Of a stretch of DNA of 64,000 nucleotides, positions 45,539-54,342 are shown piece after piece (position 1 is the first letter of the stretch; every line of letters starts with the position of its first letter). This DNA is from Rivibacter subsaxonicus (GTDB lineage: Bacteria; Pseudomonadota; Gammaproteobacteria; Burkholderiales; Burkholderiaceae_C), in contig NZ_SHKP01000004.1 in the NCBI RefSeq assembly GCF_004217215.1, positions 776,829 through 840,828 of the forward strand. Direction: 5' to 3'. Under the pieces are notes generated by a model. That model ran no database searches, had not been told where the DNA came from, and saw nothing but the letters and a program-made list of their open reading frames with translations. The translations under genes were made by a program, and so were the position numbers.

Positions 45539-45552
45539 GGGAGGCGCCTCCC
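45539..45552. promoter_or_regulatory. 14-bp perfect palindrome in fae upstream region
   Basis: GGGAGGCGCCTCCC is a perfect dyad, 70-82 nt upstream of the fae start. It could be an operator for a dimeric regulator or part of a leader stem; no family motif is recognised. Confidence 0.45.
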
Positions 45553-45617
45553 AGCCACCTCCGGCTATCACTTTCTGTGCCAACCGCGGCCGATGGCGAT
45601 CGCGCTTGCCCGCCGCA

Positions 45618-46451
45618 TCAGGTGATGCGTCCCAGCCAGAGTGCGAGCAGCAGCGTGGCGACCGTCAGATCGGCACTGGTGCCGGGGTTGAGGCCGCGTG
45701 CCTTGAGCGACTCGTCCCAGGCGGCCAGGGCCGGGTCGTCGGCGAGCGGCTCGCCGCCTGCCGCGCGCGCCTGCCATGGCACCGCCTCGTCGGTGACAGC
45801 CTGTGCCGCCGCGGGACCCTGCTTGCGAACAATGTGTGAATCGGGCGCGCTGGCGAGGAAGCCCAGGTAGACCGGCAGCACGCTGCGCTCGGCGGCAGCG
45901 CCGGAGCGGCAGGCCGACAGGCCGAGATCGAAGAGTTCGGCGCCGCCGTCGCGGTACTGGCGCGCGATGCGATCGTGCCCGGCGGCGAGTGCCATCGCAG
46001 CACGCAGCCCGATCTGCGGCGGCTCGGCGACGTCGGCCTGCGGCGCGCGGCCGAGGCCGGCCGGCCGGGCCAATGCGATGGCGCGGTAGGCGCTGCGGGC
46101 ATCCTTCACGTCGAGGTCCGCAAGTACGGCCGCCAGCGCCGGCCGCAGCAGTGCCTCGCCGCGCTCGTTGCCGCAGCGCTCGCAGGCCGCCGCGATCGGC
46201 GCGGCCAGCAGCACGATGCCAAGGTTGGTGTTGCAGCCGACCGCCTCCTGCGTGGCTCGCACCGCGGCCTCGATGCGGGCGCCGACGCAGGCGCCGCGCG
46301 CCGCGATGGCCGCTGCGGAGGCCTCGGCGCTGGCGATGAAGTCGGCGGCCTGCATGCGGTGCCCGGCCGACACCAGGCTCACGTTGCCCGGCTTGCGCAC
46401 CGCGACGTCGAGCGCGCAGGCGCGGCGGTAGGCGGCGGCGATGCCGATCAC
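45618..46451 (-). CDS. CitG/MdcB-like triphosphoribosyl-dephospho-CoA synthase homologue
   Basis: 277 residues with a GTG start at 46451, overlapping the stop of the RimK-like gene (GTGA). Family motif RKPGNVSLVSAGHRM and AVGCNTNLGIVLLAAPIAAA with the conserved Thr/Asn. No citrate- or malonate-lyase genes are nearby, whereas a CitG-like gene is a stable member of H4MPT islands, so a ribosyl-phosphate transfer in H4MPT synthesis is often proposed; not proven. Confidence 0.85.
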   Translation of the reverse strand: MIGIAAAYRRACALDVAVRKPGNVSLVSAGHRMQAADFIASAEASAAAIAARGACVGARIEAAVRATQEAVGCNTNLGIVLLAAPIAAACERCGNERGEALLRPALAAVLADLDVKDARSAYRAIALARPAGLGRAPQADVAEPPQIGLRAAMALAAGHDRIARQYRDGGAELFDLGLSACRSGAAAERSVLPVYLGFLASAPDSHIVRKQGPAAAQAVTDEAVPWQARAAGGEPLADDPALAAWDESLKARGLNPGTSADLTVATLLLALWLGRIT

Positions 46452-47374
46452 GCGCTGCGTGCCGGCTGCGCGCTGCGCGCCATGCGCCGGTCGAGCAGGT
46501 CGTCGACGATCGCCTGCGCGATGTTGAACGCGGTCACCCGCTGCAAGCCGTGCCAGGCGGCGACGCCGTTGACCTCGAGCACCTGCGGCCCGGCGGAGGA
46601 GGGCAGCAGGTCGACGCCGGCGTAGTCCATGCCGAGCGCCCGCGCGGCCGCCTCGGCCAGCGCCGCCAGCTCCGGCGTCAGCACCGCGCGCACCGGACGC
46701 GCGCCCTGCGCGATGTTGTGGATCCACTGTCCGGCGCCGCTGCCCACGCGCTGCATCGCGGCGCGCGCGCGGCCACCGATCACCAGCACGCGCCAGTCAT
46801 GCGCCTGGGCCGCGATGAAGCGCTGCAGGTAGGCCATCCGGCCGTAGCCCGGCGTGTCGAGCGCCGGCAGCGGCAGGTGCGCGCCATCGACCCAGCCGAC
46901 CCGTTGCAAGCCATGCCCCTGCGAGCCGAACAGCGGCTTGAGCACCAGCGCGCGGCGTGCGGCGCTCTCGCGCATCACCAGCCGCTGCGCCGCCTGCGGC
47001 GACTCGATCGCCCAGGCCGGTGGTGTGGCGACACCGGCCGCGTGCAGCAGCAGGCTGCTCATCGACTTGTCGACGCTGCGCTCGATCGCGCGTGCGTCGT
47101 TGTAGACCGGGATGCCGAGCTCGCGCAGCGCGTGCAGCACGCCCAGGCGTTTGGTCACCTGCTCGAAGCTGCCACCGGCGATGCCGCGCACGATCGCGGC
47201 ATCGGGCAGCCGCTCGCGAAAGCCCGGGATCGAGAGGCCCTGCACGCCACGCGCGAGATCGATGTCGCAGTCGGCCAAGTCGACGCAGCGGCCCTGCGCG
47301 CCACGGGCACGCAACGCGGCCTGCAACTGGCGCGTGTGCCAGCCGATCTCGTCGCTGAAGATCGCGATCCGCAT
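46448..47374 (-). CDS. RimK-type ATP-grasp ligase, MptN-like
   Basis: 308 residues. ATP-grasp with RimK traits: MRIAIFSDEIGWHTRQLQ at the N-terminus, LVLKPLFGSQGHGLQRV and the metal site VLEVNGVAAWHGLQ. MptN in archaea adds an alpha-linked glutamate to H4MPT to give tetrahydrosarcinapterin; RimK adds glutamates to S6. Here it sits directly after mch (stop and start adjacent) in the H4MPT run, so it probably adds glutamate to one of the two cofactors. Confidence 0.85.
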   Translation of the reverse strand: MRIAIFSDEIGWHTRQLQAALRARGAQGRCVDLADCDIDLARGVQGLSIPGFRERLPDAAIVRGIAGGSFEQVTKRLGVLHALRELGIPVYNDARAIERSVDKSMSSLLLHAAGVATPPAWAIESPQAAQRLVMRESAARRALVLKPLFGSQGHGLQRVGWVDGAHLPLPALDTPGYGRMAYLQRFIAAQAHDWRVLVIGGRARAAMQRVGSGAGQWIHNIAQGARPVRAVLTPELAALAEAAARALGMDYAGVDLLPSSAGPQVLEVNGVAAWHGLQRVTAFNIAQAIVDDLLDRRMARSAQPARSA

Positions 47375-48370
47375 TCAGGACTCCGCCATCCACGCCCGTC
47401 GCAGCAGAGCCGGCTCGAGCCGGCCGGCGTGATGGGTTCGCCCCGACTGGAGGCTGCTGACCCAGGCCTCGGCCGGTGCGAACAGCGCGCCGTCGATCTT
47501 GTAGAAGTCGAAGCCGGCGGCGGCGAAGACTTCGGCGAAGCCCTTGCCGTGCTCCTTGGCGTTGCACGAGGGCAGGGCCTGCGCGAGCGCCTTCGCGGCA
47601 TCGTCGTCGGCGTCGACCGTCAGATGCACCCGGCCGCCGTAGAGGATCGCGTCATTGGTGCGGCCCATTGCCTCGAGGCCGTCGGCGGCCGGCGGCGGCA
47701 GCGGCGCGCTGGCCGCGCCCTCGGCGATCTGCGCGAGCGGGAACTTCAGTTCGTGCGCCTTGTGCAGTGCTGTCTCCAGCACCCGCGCGACGATCTGGGT
47801 GGTGCCGGCCAGGCTGCGCGTCGGCGTCAGTACCAGCGTGAGTTGCGCGGGCGCCAGCCCGCAATCGCGCAGCAGCTTGTCGACGATCACTTCGGGCGGC
47901 GGCCGGTCGACTTCGAGCACCAGGCAGCCGCTGCCGGCCCGATCGCGATAGCCCAGTTCCTCGAACAGCGCTTCCTTGCCCGCCAGCGCGCGCGCCGGGC
48001 CGGAGCCGAGCGCGAAGAACTTCTTGCCGCCGGTCTCTTCCTTGCTCGCACTCAGGCTCCAGCCGGCGTACTGGCTGGCGAGGCAGGCCAGCACCGGTTG
48101 CGAGCTGCTGACGTCGATCCAGCTCGGCCAGAAGGCAGCCGTTTCATGGCGCAGCGAGATGCGGCCGAGGCCCGCCATGCAGATGCGCGCGACCGCGAGC
48201 CCGGCCTCGACGCTGCCGGTCGCTTCGATGCCGGCGTCGACGATGCGCACGCCGCGCGGACCTTCGAAGACCTTGAGCCGCAGCAGCTCGGCGTCGGCGA
48301 CCAGCGCATCGACCAGCGGCGCGGCCAGTGTGTTCAGGCTCGGGGTGGCGGAATGGGTGGCGATGTTCAT
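47375..48370 (-). CDS. mch: methenyl-H4MPT cyclohydrolase
   Basis: 331 residues from ATG 48370. Opens methenyl-H4MPT to N5-formyl-H4MPT, between MtdB and FhcD. Mch signature stretches TLAAPLVDALVADAELLRL, ISSQP-like DVSSSQPVLACLASQYAGW, KKFFALGSGPARAL and GRTNDAILYGG are all present. The start overlaps the ATP-grasp gene by 4 bp. Confidence 0.96.
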   Translation of the reverse strand: MNIATHSATPSLNTLAAPLVDALVADAELLRLKVFEGPRGVRIVDAGIEATGSVEAGLAVARICMAGLGRISLRHETAAFWPSWIDVSSSQPVLACLASQYAGWSLSASKEETGGKKFFALGSGPARALAGKEALFEELGYRDRAGSGCLVLEVDRPPPEVIVDKLLRDCGLAPAQLTLVLTPTRSLAGTTQIVARVLETALHKAHELKFPLAQIAEGAASAPLPPPAADGLEAMGRTNDAILYGGRVHLTVDADDDAAKALAQALPSCNAKEHGKGFAEVFAAAGFDFYKIDGALFAPAEAWVSSLQSGRTHHAGRLEPALLRRAWMAES

Positions 48371-49506
48371 GCGAGTGCCTCGAGGCTGGCCAGGCAGTGT
48401 GCGCCGGCATGGAGGAGTTTGGTGTCGAGCGATTCGGCGTCGGCGTCCGGCGCGGCGGCGCGCAGGCTCAGGCTGCAGACCGGGTCGCCGCGCTCGAACG
48501 CGAGGCCGGCCTGTGGCAGGTCGTGCCGGTCGGACTGTTGCGCGAGCCAGTCGGCGGCCGCCGCGGAGAGCTTGAAGCCACGATCGGCGTAGACGATGGC
48601 ATGGCCGCACAGTGGCGCGCCTGCGTCGTCCAGGTCCGGCAGCAGTTCACCGTGGCAGGCGGCGAGATGGGCGCCGATCAGCGGAAGTCGCGGATAGAGC
48701 GCCATGCTGGCGCTCGGTCGGGCGTTGAGTTCGAGCACCGAGATCGACGCGGCGTCGGGCCCAAGGATGAAGTCGAGGCTGGCCAGTCCACGCAATGCGA
48801 AGGAGCGACTCAGAGCCTCGATCGCGTGCCGCACCGCTGCCTGCGCCGGCGCGCTCAACACCATCGGGCCGATCACGCCGGCATAGACATGCGGCAGGTG
48901 GCCGAGGTGGATCGTGCGTTGCCGCTGGCAACCCACCAGCGAAGCGCCATCGGCATATGCGACGAACAGCGCCGACATCGGCCTTCCCACGGCGATGCGT
49001 TGCACCCAATGGCCAGGCCGCAACGCATCGACGCGGCTCGCCGGCCGCACCTGCCAGCCGCCACTGCCGAGCGGATCCTTCACCAGCCATTGCTCGCGTT
49101 CGGCAACCGGCGGCAACTCGAAGCAGGTGGCCGGATGGGCGATGGACTCGCGAGCCAGCGCGCCGAACCAGGCAACCGGATCACGCAGCGCGCGCAGCGA
49201 CGCCGCCGGGCTGCCGAGTCGCGGCAGCAGTGCCTCGGCCTCGGCCAGCCAGGCGGGTGCGGCATCGAAGCCGCCGCCGGCGATCCAGGCCGACGCAGCG
49301 TCTTCGCGAGCGGCGCGGGCCAGGGCCGGCAGCAGCAGTGCAGGGTCGGGGTCGAGCGAGCCCGGATGCGCCAGCGGCTGCCAGCGCCTGGCGGCGCGGC
49401 GGGTATCGAGATCGCCGAAGGCGTCGAGCGCGAGTGCTTGATGGCCTTCGCGCGCCGCGGCCTCCGTAAGCAGGCGAGCCGAGGTGCCGGCAACGACTAA
49501 CTGCAT
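48367..49506 (-). CDS. ATP-grasp protein of the H4MPT island
   Basis: 379 residues. ATP-grasp core in the C-terminal two thirds: WLVKDPLGSGGWQVR lysine loop and LELNARPSASMALYP metal site. Found between mtdB and mch in several methylotrophs; its substrate is not known. With the MfnD-like and RimK-like proteins it makes three ATP-grasp ligases in these islands. N-terminal MQLVVAGTSARLLTEAAA looks like a nucleotide-binding pre-ATP-grasp domain. Confidence 0.84.
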   Translation of the reverse strand: MQLVVAGTSARLLTEAAAREGHQALALDAFGDLDTRRAARRWQPLAHPGSLDPDPALLLPALARAAREDAASAWIAGGGFDAAPAWLAEAEALLPRLGSPAASLRALRDPVAWFGALARESIAHPATCFELPPVAEREQWLVKDPLGSGGWQVRPASRVDALRPGHWVQRIAVGRPMSALFVAYADGASLVGCQRQRTIHLGHLPHVYAGVIGPMVLSAPAQAAVRHAIEALSRSFALRGLASLDFILGPDAASISVLELNARPSASMALYPRLPLIGAHLAACHGELLPDLDDAGAPLCGHAIVYADRGFKLSAAAADWLAQQSDRHDLPQAGLAFERGDPVCSLSLRAAAPDADAESLDTKLLHAGAHCLASLEALA

Positions 49507-49520
49507 CTGCCGTGCTGGGT

Positions 49521-50429
49521 TCAGCTCTTCTTCTCGGCCAGCACCGCGCGCGCCACCTCGAAGGCCTCATCGAAGCCGAGCACCACCGGCTTGTCGCTCT
49601 CGCGCATGCGCACCAGCAGTCGATGCTGGGTCTGGTACTTGACGTTGCCCACCGCCAGCGCGCCGATACCGACGGCGCTGGTGCCTGCCAGCGGCTTGCC
49701 GTCATCCATCACGCCGACGCCGGCCACGCCCTCGGGTGGCACCGCGTTGACGTCGGCCGCCACCTTGAGTGCGCCGCCGGCCTGCGCCAGGTCTTCACCC
49801 GACACTACCTGCACGCCGGCGGCGGCCACGGCGAGCAGCACGTCGGCCTCGGCCAGCGAACGCCGCACCGCCTCGCGGTCGCCGCCCGAGATGCCGTGCA
49901 GCGTCACGCCGAAGCGCGCGCCGGTTTCCTGCGCGGCGTGCTCGGCGGTGTCGATGCCCTGACGGCTCGACATGCGCACCTCGGCGCCGCAGCGGGCAGC
50001 GAGCACCGCGGCGATGCGGCCGACGGTGCCGGTGCCGCCAAGGATCAGGATGCGCTGGCCGGCGAGCGCCTCGCCACGCTCCTTGAGCTTGGCCTCGACG
50101 CAGGCCACCATCGCCGCGGCCGTGGTGTAGGAGCCGCTCGGGTCGGCCATCAGCGAGACGACGAAGGGCGGCACCATCGACTTCTGGGCTCGCTTGAGCA
50201 TGTCGGCCGCGAGGATCACATCGCGCCCGCCGATGAAGATGCCGGTGCGCGCCACGCCCTTGGGGCCGCGCGAGAAGATCGCGTCCTGCGTGAGGCCGGC
50301 CACGCCGTCGAGCGTGACATCGGTGTAGGTCGGCAGCAGCTGGTAGCCGGCGTCGGCCGCCATGTTGATGTCGAAGGGGCTCATCTGCCGGCCCGGGGTC
50401 AGCATGTGGAGGATGTAGGGGCGTTCCAT
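49521..50429 (-). CDS. mtdB: methylene-H4MPT dehydrogenase MtdB
   Basis: 302 residues from ATG 50429 (MERPYILHMLTPGRQMSPF). NAD(P)-dependent oxidation of methylene- to methenyl-H4MPT. Rossmann motif GGTGTVGRIAAVLAARCGAE near residue 130, substrate side DVTLDGVAGLTQDAIFSRGP. It is the bacterial MtdA/MtdB fold; its company of mch, fae and mptG argues for MtdB (H4MPT-specific) rather than MtdA, which also works with folate. Confidence 0.93.
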   Translation of the reverse strand: MERPYILHMLTPGRQMSPFDINMAADAGYQLLPTYTDVTLDGVAGLTQDAIFSRGPKGVARTGIFIGGRDVILAADMLKRAQKSMVPPFVVSLMADPSGSYTTAAAMVACVEAKLKERGEALAGQRILILGGTGTVGRIAAVLAARCGAEVRMSSRQGIDTAEHAAQETGARFGVTLHGISGGDREAVRRSLAEADVLLAVAAAGVQVVSGEDLAQAGGALKVAADVNAVPPEGVAGVGVMDDGKPLAGTSAVGIGALAVGNVKYQTQHRLLVRMRESDKPVVLGFDEAFEVARAVLAEKKS

Positions 50430-50449
50430 CTCGGATCCCGGGGCGCGGT

Positions 50450-51565
50450 TCAGGCCGTGTGCAGTGCGCGCGGCGCCGGGTTCGGCAGGCCGACCAGGGC
50501 GCCCTGCGAGCGCGTGCGAACCACGCTGACGCGCAGCGCCGGATCGAGCACGCCGGCCTCGCGCGCGGCGTTGAGCAGGGCGTCGGCGGCGCCGCTGTTG
50601 GGCACGAAGGCAAAGCCGGTCGGGCCCCAGGAACTCTGGCCGACGGCCGCCGGCAGGTCGATCAGCGCCGGTGCCTCGTTCTCGATCCAGCCCAGCAGCC
50701 GGCCGACCGCCGGGCTGGTGTAGGCCGTGCCGCCCTGGGCCGCCGCGAAGTGGCCGCCGAGCAGTTGCTGGACGTGGGTGATGCCGTTGGCAAAGGCACG
50801 GAAGTCGGCGTCGGCCGCACCCGGCAGCACGCGCATCAGCACCTCGTGGCAGACCTCGGCCGCCTTGGCCGCGGGGAAGGGCGGCAGCGCGGCAATGGCC
50901 TGCTGCTCGGCCGGGCCGGACAGGCCCTGGATGCGCTCGTCCATCACCAGCAGCACGCGCCAGAAGGGCGGCAGCGCGATGCGCGAGATCAGCGGCGCCG
51001 GCCGACCATCGGGGCCGGGGCCGCCATCGAGCAACAGGCCGCCGTGGTCGAAGCCGGCAATGCCGACGCCCGAGCGGCTGCCGCGGCCCAGCAGCCGCGC
51101 GAGGTCGGCGGTGCTGGTGCCGGTGCCGCCGAGTTCGGCGTAGGCGCGGCCGATCGCCAGCCCGAGCTGCGTGCCGGAGCCGAGACCGGCATGCGCCGGC
51201 AGCGCCTCGGCCAGTTCGAGCCGCAGCGCGGAGTGGGCGCCGCCCGGGACGGCCGCGGCACCGCGACCGCGCAGCAGTGGCAGCCGCTCGCGCAGCCGTT
51301 GCAGATGGGCGCGCGCACGATCGAGCTCGTGCGTGGCGCCGAGGCAGGTGGCGACCACCTCGTCCTCGGCCGCGTCGACCCATGACAGGCGCACCACTGT
51401 CTGCGGACCGTCGATGACGACGCCGAGGCTGCCGAAGCGGCGCCCGAGGGTCGCGCCAGGGTCGAGAAAGCCCAGATGCAGGCGGGCCGGGGCACGCACT
51501 TCGATGCTGCGGGCTTCGCGGCCGGGCTCGATCGGCGTCGGCGGTGAGGAGTGGATGGCGGGCAC
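50450..51565 (-). CDS. mptG: beta-RFAP synthase (beta-ribofuranosylaminobenzene 5'-phosphate synthase)
   Basis: 371 residues from GTG 51565; an ATG at 51625 would give 391, and neither has an obvious ribosome-binding site. GHMP-kinase-like fold with APARLHLGFLDPGAT and PAHAGLGSGTQLGLAIGRAY. It joins PRPP and 4-aminobenzoate with loss of CO2, the committed step of H4MPT synthesis. The 4-aminobenzoate would come from the PabBC fusion at 23.9-25.8 kb. First gene of the leftward run to fae. Confidence 0.9.
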   Translation of the reverse strand: MPAIHSSPPTPIEPGREARSIEVRAPARLHLGFLDPGATLGRRFGSLGVVIDGPQTVVRLSWVDAAEDEVVATCLGATHELDRARAHLQRLRERLPLLRGRGAAAVPGGAHSALRLELAEALPAHAGLGSGTQLGLAIGRAYAELGGTGTSTADLARLLGRGSRSGVGIAGFDHGGLLLDGGPGPDGRPAPLISRIALPPFWRVLLVMDERIQGLSGPAEQQAIAALPPFPAAKAAEVCHEVLMRVLPGAADADFRAFANGITHVQQLLGGHFAAAQGGTAYTSPAVGRLLGWIENEAPALIDLPAAVGQSSWGPTGFAFVPNSGAADALLNAAREAGVLDPALRVSVVRTRSQGALVGLPNPAPRALHTA

Positions 51566-51842
51566 GTTGAAGGCTGGAATTCGCGCAAGGCGGATGCAGA
51601 TGGAATAGCAATCCGCGTTCCGCATCGATGCGCAGCGGCCGCTGCGCCTCTGGCCCATTGTGCGCAGGCCTGCGCCGTCGATGCCAGCCCACGGTCTTGT
51701 GTCTCGCCGCGGGACAGGATGCTCCGCCGCTGCCACAGGGGCTAACCCGCGGCCGTGCCGGACTCCGGTGCTCATGCCCGTCGCACAGCTCCGGTCCTTC
51801 GTGCCGTCCGAGGCCGAGCTGTCGGCCTCGGAGCCGCGGCAC
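51566..51842. other. upstream region of the mptG-fae operon
   Basis: 277 bp between the TonB receptor's 3' end and the mptG start (217 bp if the longer start is used). It should hold the terminator of the receptor gene and the promoter of the H4MPT run. An inverted repeat CGAGGCCGAG/CTCGGCCTCGG-like stretch lies near 51808-51833 and may terminate the receptor gene. No gene seen. Confidence 0.45.
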
Positions 51843-54206
51843 TCAGTAGCGCAGCCGCAGCCCCACGAACACGCTGCGTGGCGCCCCCGGCCCGACGAAG
51901 AGCGCGTCGCGGTCGTCGCCGTTGAAGCTGCCGTCGGCGTTGAACACGGTCTCGGCGAGCGCACCGAAACTCTGGCTGCGCTTGTCGGTGGCGTTGTTGA
52001 GCTTGACGTAGAGCTCCCAGCTCTTGCTCGGCTGCCAGCTCGCGCGCAGGTTGAGGATGCCGTAGCCGGGCAGGCTCAGGTCGACCTGCTCGTCGCCGTC
52101 GTCCTCGATCAGGCCGTCCTCGTTGCCGGCCACGCCGCGCCGGCCGAAGGCCTGCAGGTCGGCGCCGAGGCTGAAGCCCTCGGCCAGGCGCCAGTCGGCC
52201 GACAGTTTGAGCATCTGGCGCGGCAGGTTGGCGATGCGGGTGCCGCGCGTGATCGTCACGTTGCGCTCGCCCTGGCGCAGCACGCCGTCGGCCTGGTAGG
52301 TGGCGTCGAGAAAGCTGAAGCCGGCCGACAGGTCGAGCGGGCCGGCGCTGTAGCCGAGCTCGAGGTCCGCGCCCTGGTGGCGGGTCTTGGGGAAGTTGGC
52401 GAAATAGCCGAGCTGGCCGTTGACGCTGACGCTGCGGAACAGGATGTCGTTGCGGTTGTCGCTGCGGTAGGCCTCGAAGTTGGCGCGCCAGCCCGAGACC
52501 GAGCGCCAGCGCACGCCGGCCTCGACCGTGGTCGAGGTGACCTGCTCGAGGAAGGGATCGGCCTGCAGCCCGGCCGGCAGGCGACACGGCTCCTCGGGAT
52601 CGGCGCAGCCGAGCTCGATCACGGTCGGCACCCGGTTGTTGCGGGCGATGTTGGCAAACAGCGTCGGCCCGCCACTGCCTTCTCCGAGGCGATGGGCAAT
52701 GCCCAGCGCCGGGTTCAGGCTCTTGTAGCTGAAGCTTTCGCGCGGGCGGACCTCGAACTCGTCGGTGTCGTCGTCCACGCTCGACAGCGTGTTCTCGACC
52801 CGGGCCCAGTTGAAGCGCAGCGTGCCGGTGAGCCAGGTGCTGTTGCCGAGCTGCCAGGTGTCGCTGGCGTAGGCGCCCCAGGCCAGCGAACGGCCGTCGA
52901 CGTCGACGCTGAGCTCGCGCTCCTCGCCCTCCAGTGGCGCCACGCCGCGGTCCGGCGTGAAGCTGCCTTCCTGCTCGAACTGGCGGTAGCGCACCTTGCT
53001 GGCGTCGAGCGTGGCACCGACCTGCCACTGGTGGGCGCCGGACTTGCGCTCGAAGCCGATCGCCGCGCCGTAGCCGGTCTGTTCGGTCTCGGTGGTGTTG
53101 AAGGCGGCATTGACCTCCGGCTCCTCCTCGTCGAACTCCTCGGCCTCGTCGCCGTTGACGGTTTCGCGCCGGCTGTTGCGGACGTAGACGAGGCCGGACA
53201 GCGTGCTCTGCGCATCGACCGTGTGGCGCAGGTTGAGCGTCAGCTGTCCGAGCCGGTTCTGGGTCTGGTCGGGGTGGGTGTAGACCGCCTCGCGCCGGTT
53301 GGCGTAGAGGTCCGGCGTGAAGACGATGGCCTCGGTGGCATCGTCCTCCTCGATCGTGTACCAGGGCACCAGGCCGTTGCCGACCAGCTTGCTCTGGCCG
53401 TACAGCCCGCTCAGGGTCCAGGCGGTGGTGCCATCGTCGTGCCCGACCTTGGCCAGCAGGTTGCCGAGCCGGCCCTCGGAGAAGTCGCGCCAGCCGTCCT
53501 CCTTGAAGCCGGTGGCGCCGAAATAGGCATGCCAGCCCGAATCGAAGTTCGCGCCATAGCTCAGGTCGAGCCGGCCGCGGCCGAAGCTGCCGCCCGAGAG
53601 CTCGGCGCGCAGCCCGGGCGCGCTGCGACCGTCGAAGGTGGTGTAGGCCAGCGCACCGCCGAGCGAGTTGAGGCCGAAGGCCGGGTTGGCACCCGGCACC
53701 AGCGACAGGCTCGAGACCGAGAACTCCGGAATCAGGTCGAAGTTGATGACGTCGCCGAAGGGCTCGTTCATGCGCACGCCATCGAGGTAGGCCGAGATCC
53801 CGGCGCTGGTGCCGAGCAGCGCCGAGGCGCGAAAGCCGCGGTAGGTCAGATCGCTCTGGAACGGGCTACCCTGCACCTCGTTGAGTTGCACGCCGGGCAC
53901 GCGCCGGTTGAGCAGGTCGCTCAGCGTGTCGGCCTTGGCGGCGTCGATGCGCTCGCGCCGGATCAGCTGGGTCGAATAGGGCAGCAGGTCGCGGTCGATG
54001 CCCTGGCCCGGCAGCGGGCTGGTGCCGATGACCTCGACGTCGGGCAGGGTTGCGCTGGCCACCTGTGCCGTTGCGGGAGCCGTCCACAGCCCGGCCAGCA
54101 TCAGGGCAAGCCCTAGGCGATGCGGCGCGGGGGCGCGTCGCGTGACGCTGCCTCCTCGTCGCATCATCGCGAAACCCGCACCAACGCTCCGATCAGCCCG
54201 CATCAT
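51843..54206 (-). CDS. TonB-dependent outer-membrane receptor
   Basis: 787 residues from ATG 54206, preceded by a strong ribosome-binding site (GAGGAGGGAGACTC). Signal peptide ends near ATAQ; plug domain follows (LPDVEVIGTSPLPGQGID, TLSDLLNRRVPGVQLNEVQG), then a 22-strand-type barrel ending in Tyr (VFVGLRLRY). Several predicted loops are markedly acidic (EEDDATEA, DEAEEFDEEEPE, DDDTDEFE, NEDGLIEDDGDEQVD). The ligand is unknown: siderophore, other metal chelate or organic compound. Divergent from a two-component pair. Confidence 0.92.
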   Translation of the reverse strand: MMRADRSVGAGFAMMRRGGSVTRRAPAPHRLGLALMLAGLWTAPATAQVASATLPDVEVIGTSPLPGQGIDRDLLPYSTQLIRRERIDAAKADTLSDLLNRRVPGVQLNEVQGSPFQSDLTYRGFRASALLGTSAGISAYLDGVRMNEPFGDVINFDLIPEFSVSSLSLVPGANPAFGLNSLGGALAYTTFDGRSAPGLRAELSGGSFGRGRLDLSYGANFDSGWHAYFGATGFKEDGWRDFSEGRLGNLLAKVGHDDGTTAWTLSGLYGQSKLVGNGLVPWYTIEEDDATEAIVFTPDLYANRREAVYTHPDQTQNRLGQLTLNLRHTVDAQSTLSGLVYVRNSRRETVNGDEAEEFDEEEPEVNAAFNTTETEQTGYGAAIGFERKSGAHQWQVGATLDASKVRYRQFEQEGSFTPDRGVAPLEGEERELSVDVDGRSLAWGAYASDTWQLGNSTWLTGTLRFNWARVENTLSSVDDDTDEFEVRPRESFSYKSLNPALGIAHRLGEGSGGPTLFANIARNNRVPTVIELGCADPEEPCRLPAGLQADPFLEQVTSTTVEAGVRWRSVSGWRANFEAYRSDNRNDILFRSVSVNGQLGYFANFPKTRHQGADLELGYSAGPLDLSAGFSFLDATYQADGVLRQGERNVTITRGTRIANLPRQMLKLSADWRLAEGFSLGADLQAFGRRGVAGNEDGLIEDDGDEQVDLSLPGYGILNLRASWQPSKSWELYVKLNNATDKRSQSFGALAETVFNADGSFNGDDRDALFVGPGAPRSVFVGLRLRY

Positions 54207-54342
54207 GAGTCTCCCTCCTCGTCTTGTTGCCGATGGCACAGCCGGGCTTGTCGACGCAAGTGTTGCGCCGAAGGACCCGGGAGAAGCTCCCGACCTGAGG
54301 TCCGCGCGCGGACCGCGACCGCAGGCCCTGACCAGGCTCGTG
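54207..54342. promoter_or_regulatory. divergent region, TonB receptor / NarX-like kinase
   Basis: 136 bp if the kinase starts at ATG 54343. The kinase frame is open to an ATG at 54205 inside the receptor's start codon, which would leave no room for promoters, so the downstream start is preferred. No specific sites recognised. Confidence 0.4.

Noticed and set aside
45566-45583. Possible sigma-54 promoter upstream of fae (TTGGCACAGAAAGTGATA on the - strand)
   Set aside because: The -24 GG element is good, but the -12 GC at the required 10-base spacing is GA, so the match is incomplete. It would be attractive given the sigma-54 activator nearby and deserves a transcription-start check.
49521-50429. 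MtdA (folate/H4MPT dual-specific) for the dehydrogenase gene
   Set aside because: MtdA and MtdB are related, but the gene is set among mptG, mch and fae with no serine-cycle genes nearby; MtdB is the better call, though kinetic data would be needed for certainty.
54205-54342. N-terminal extension of the NarX-like kinase to ATG 54205
   Set aside because: Its start would overlap the start codon of the divergent TonB receptor, leave no room for promoters, and add 46 residues without membrane or family character.
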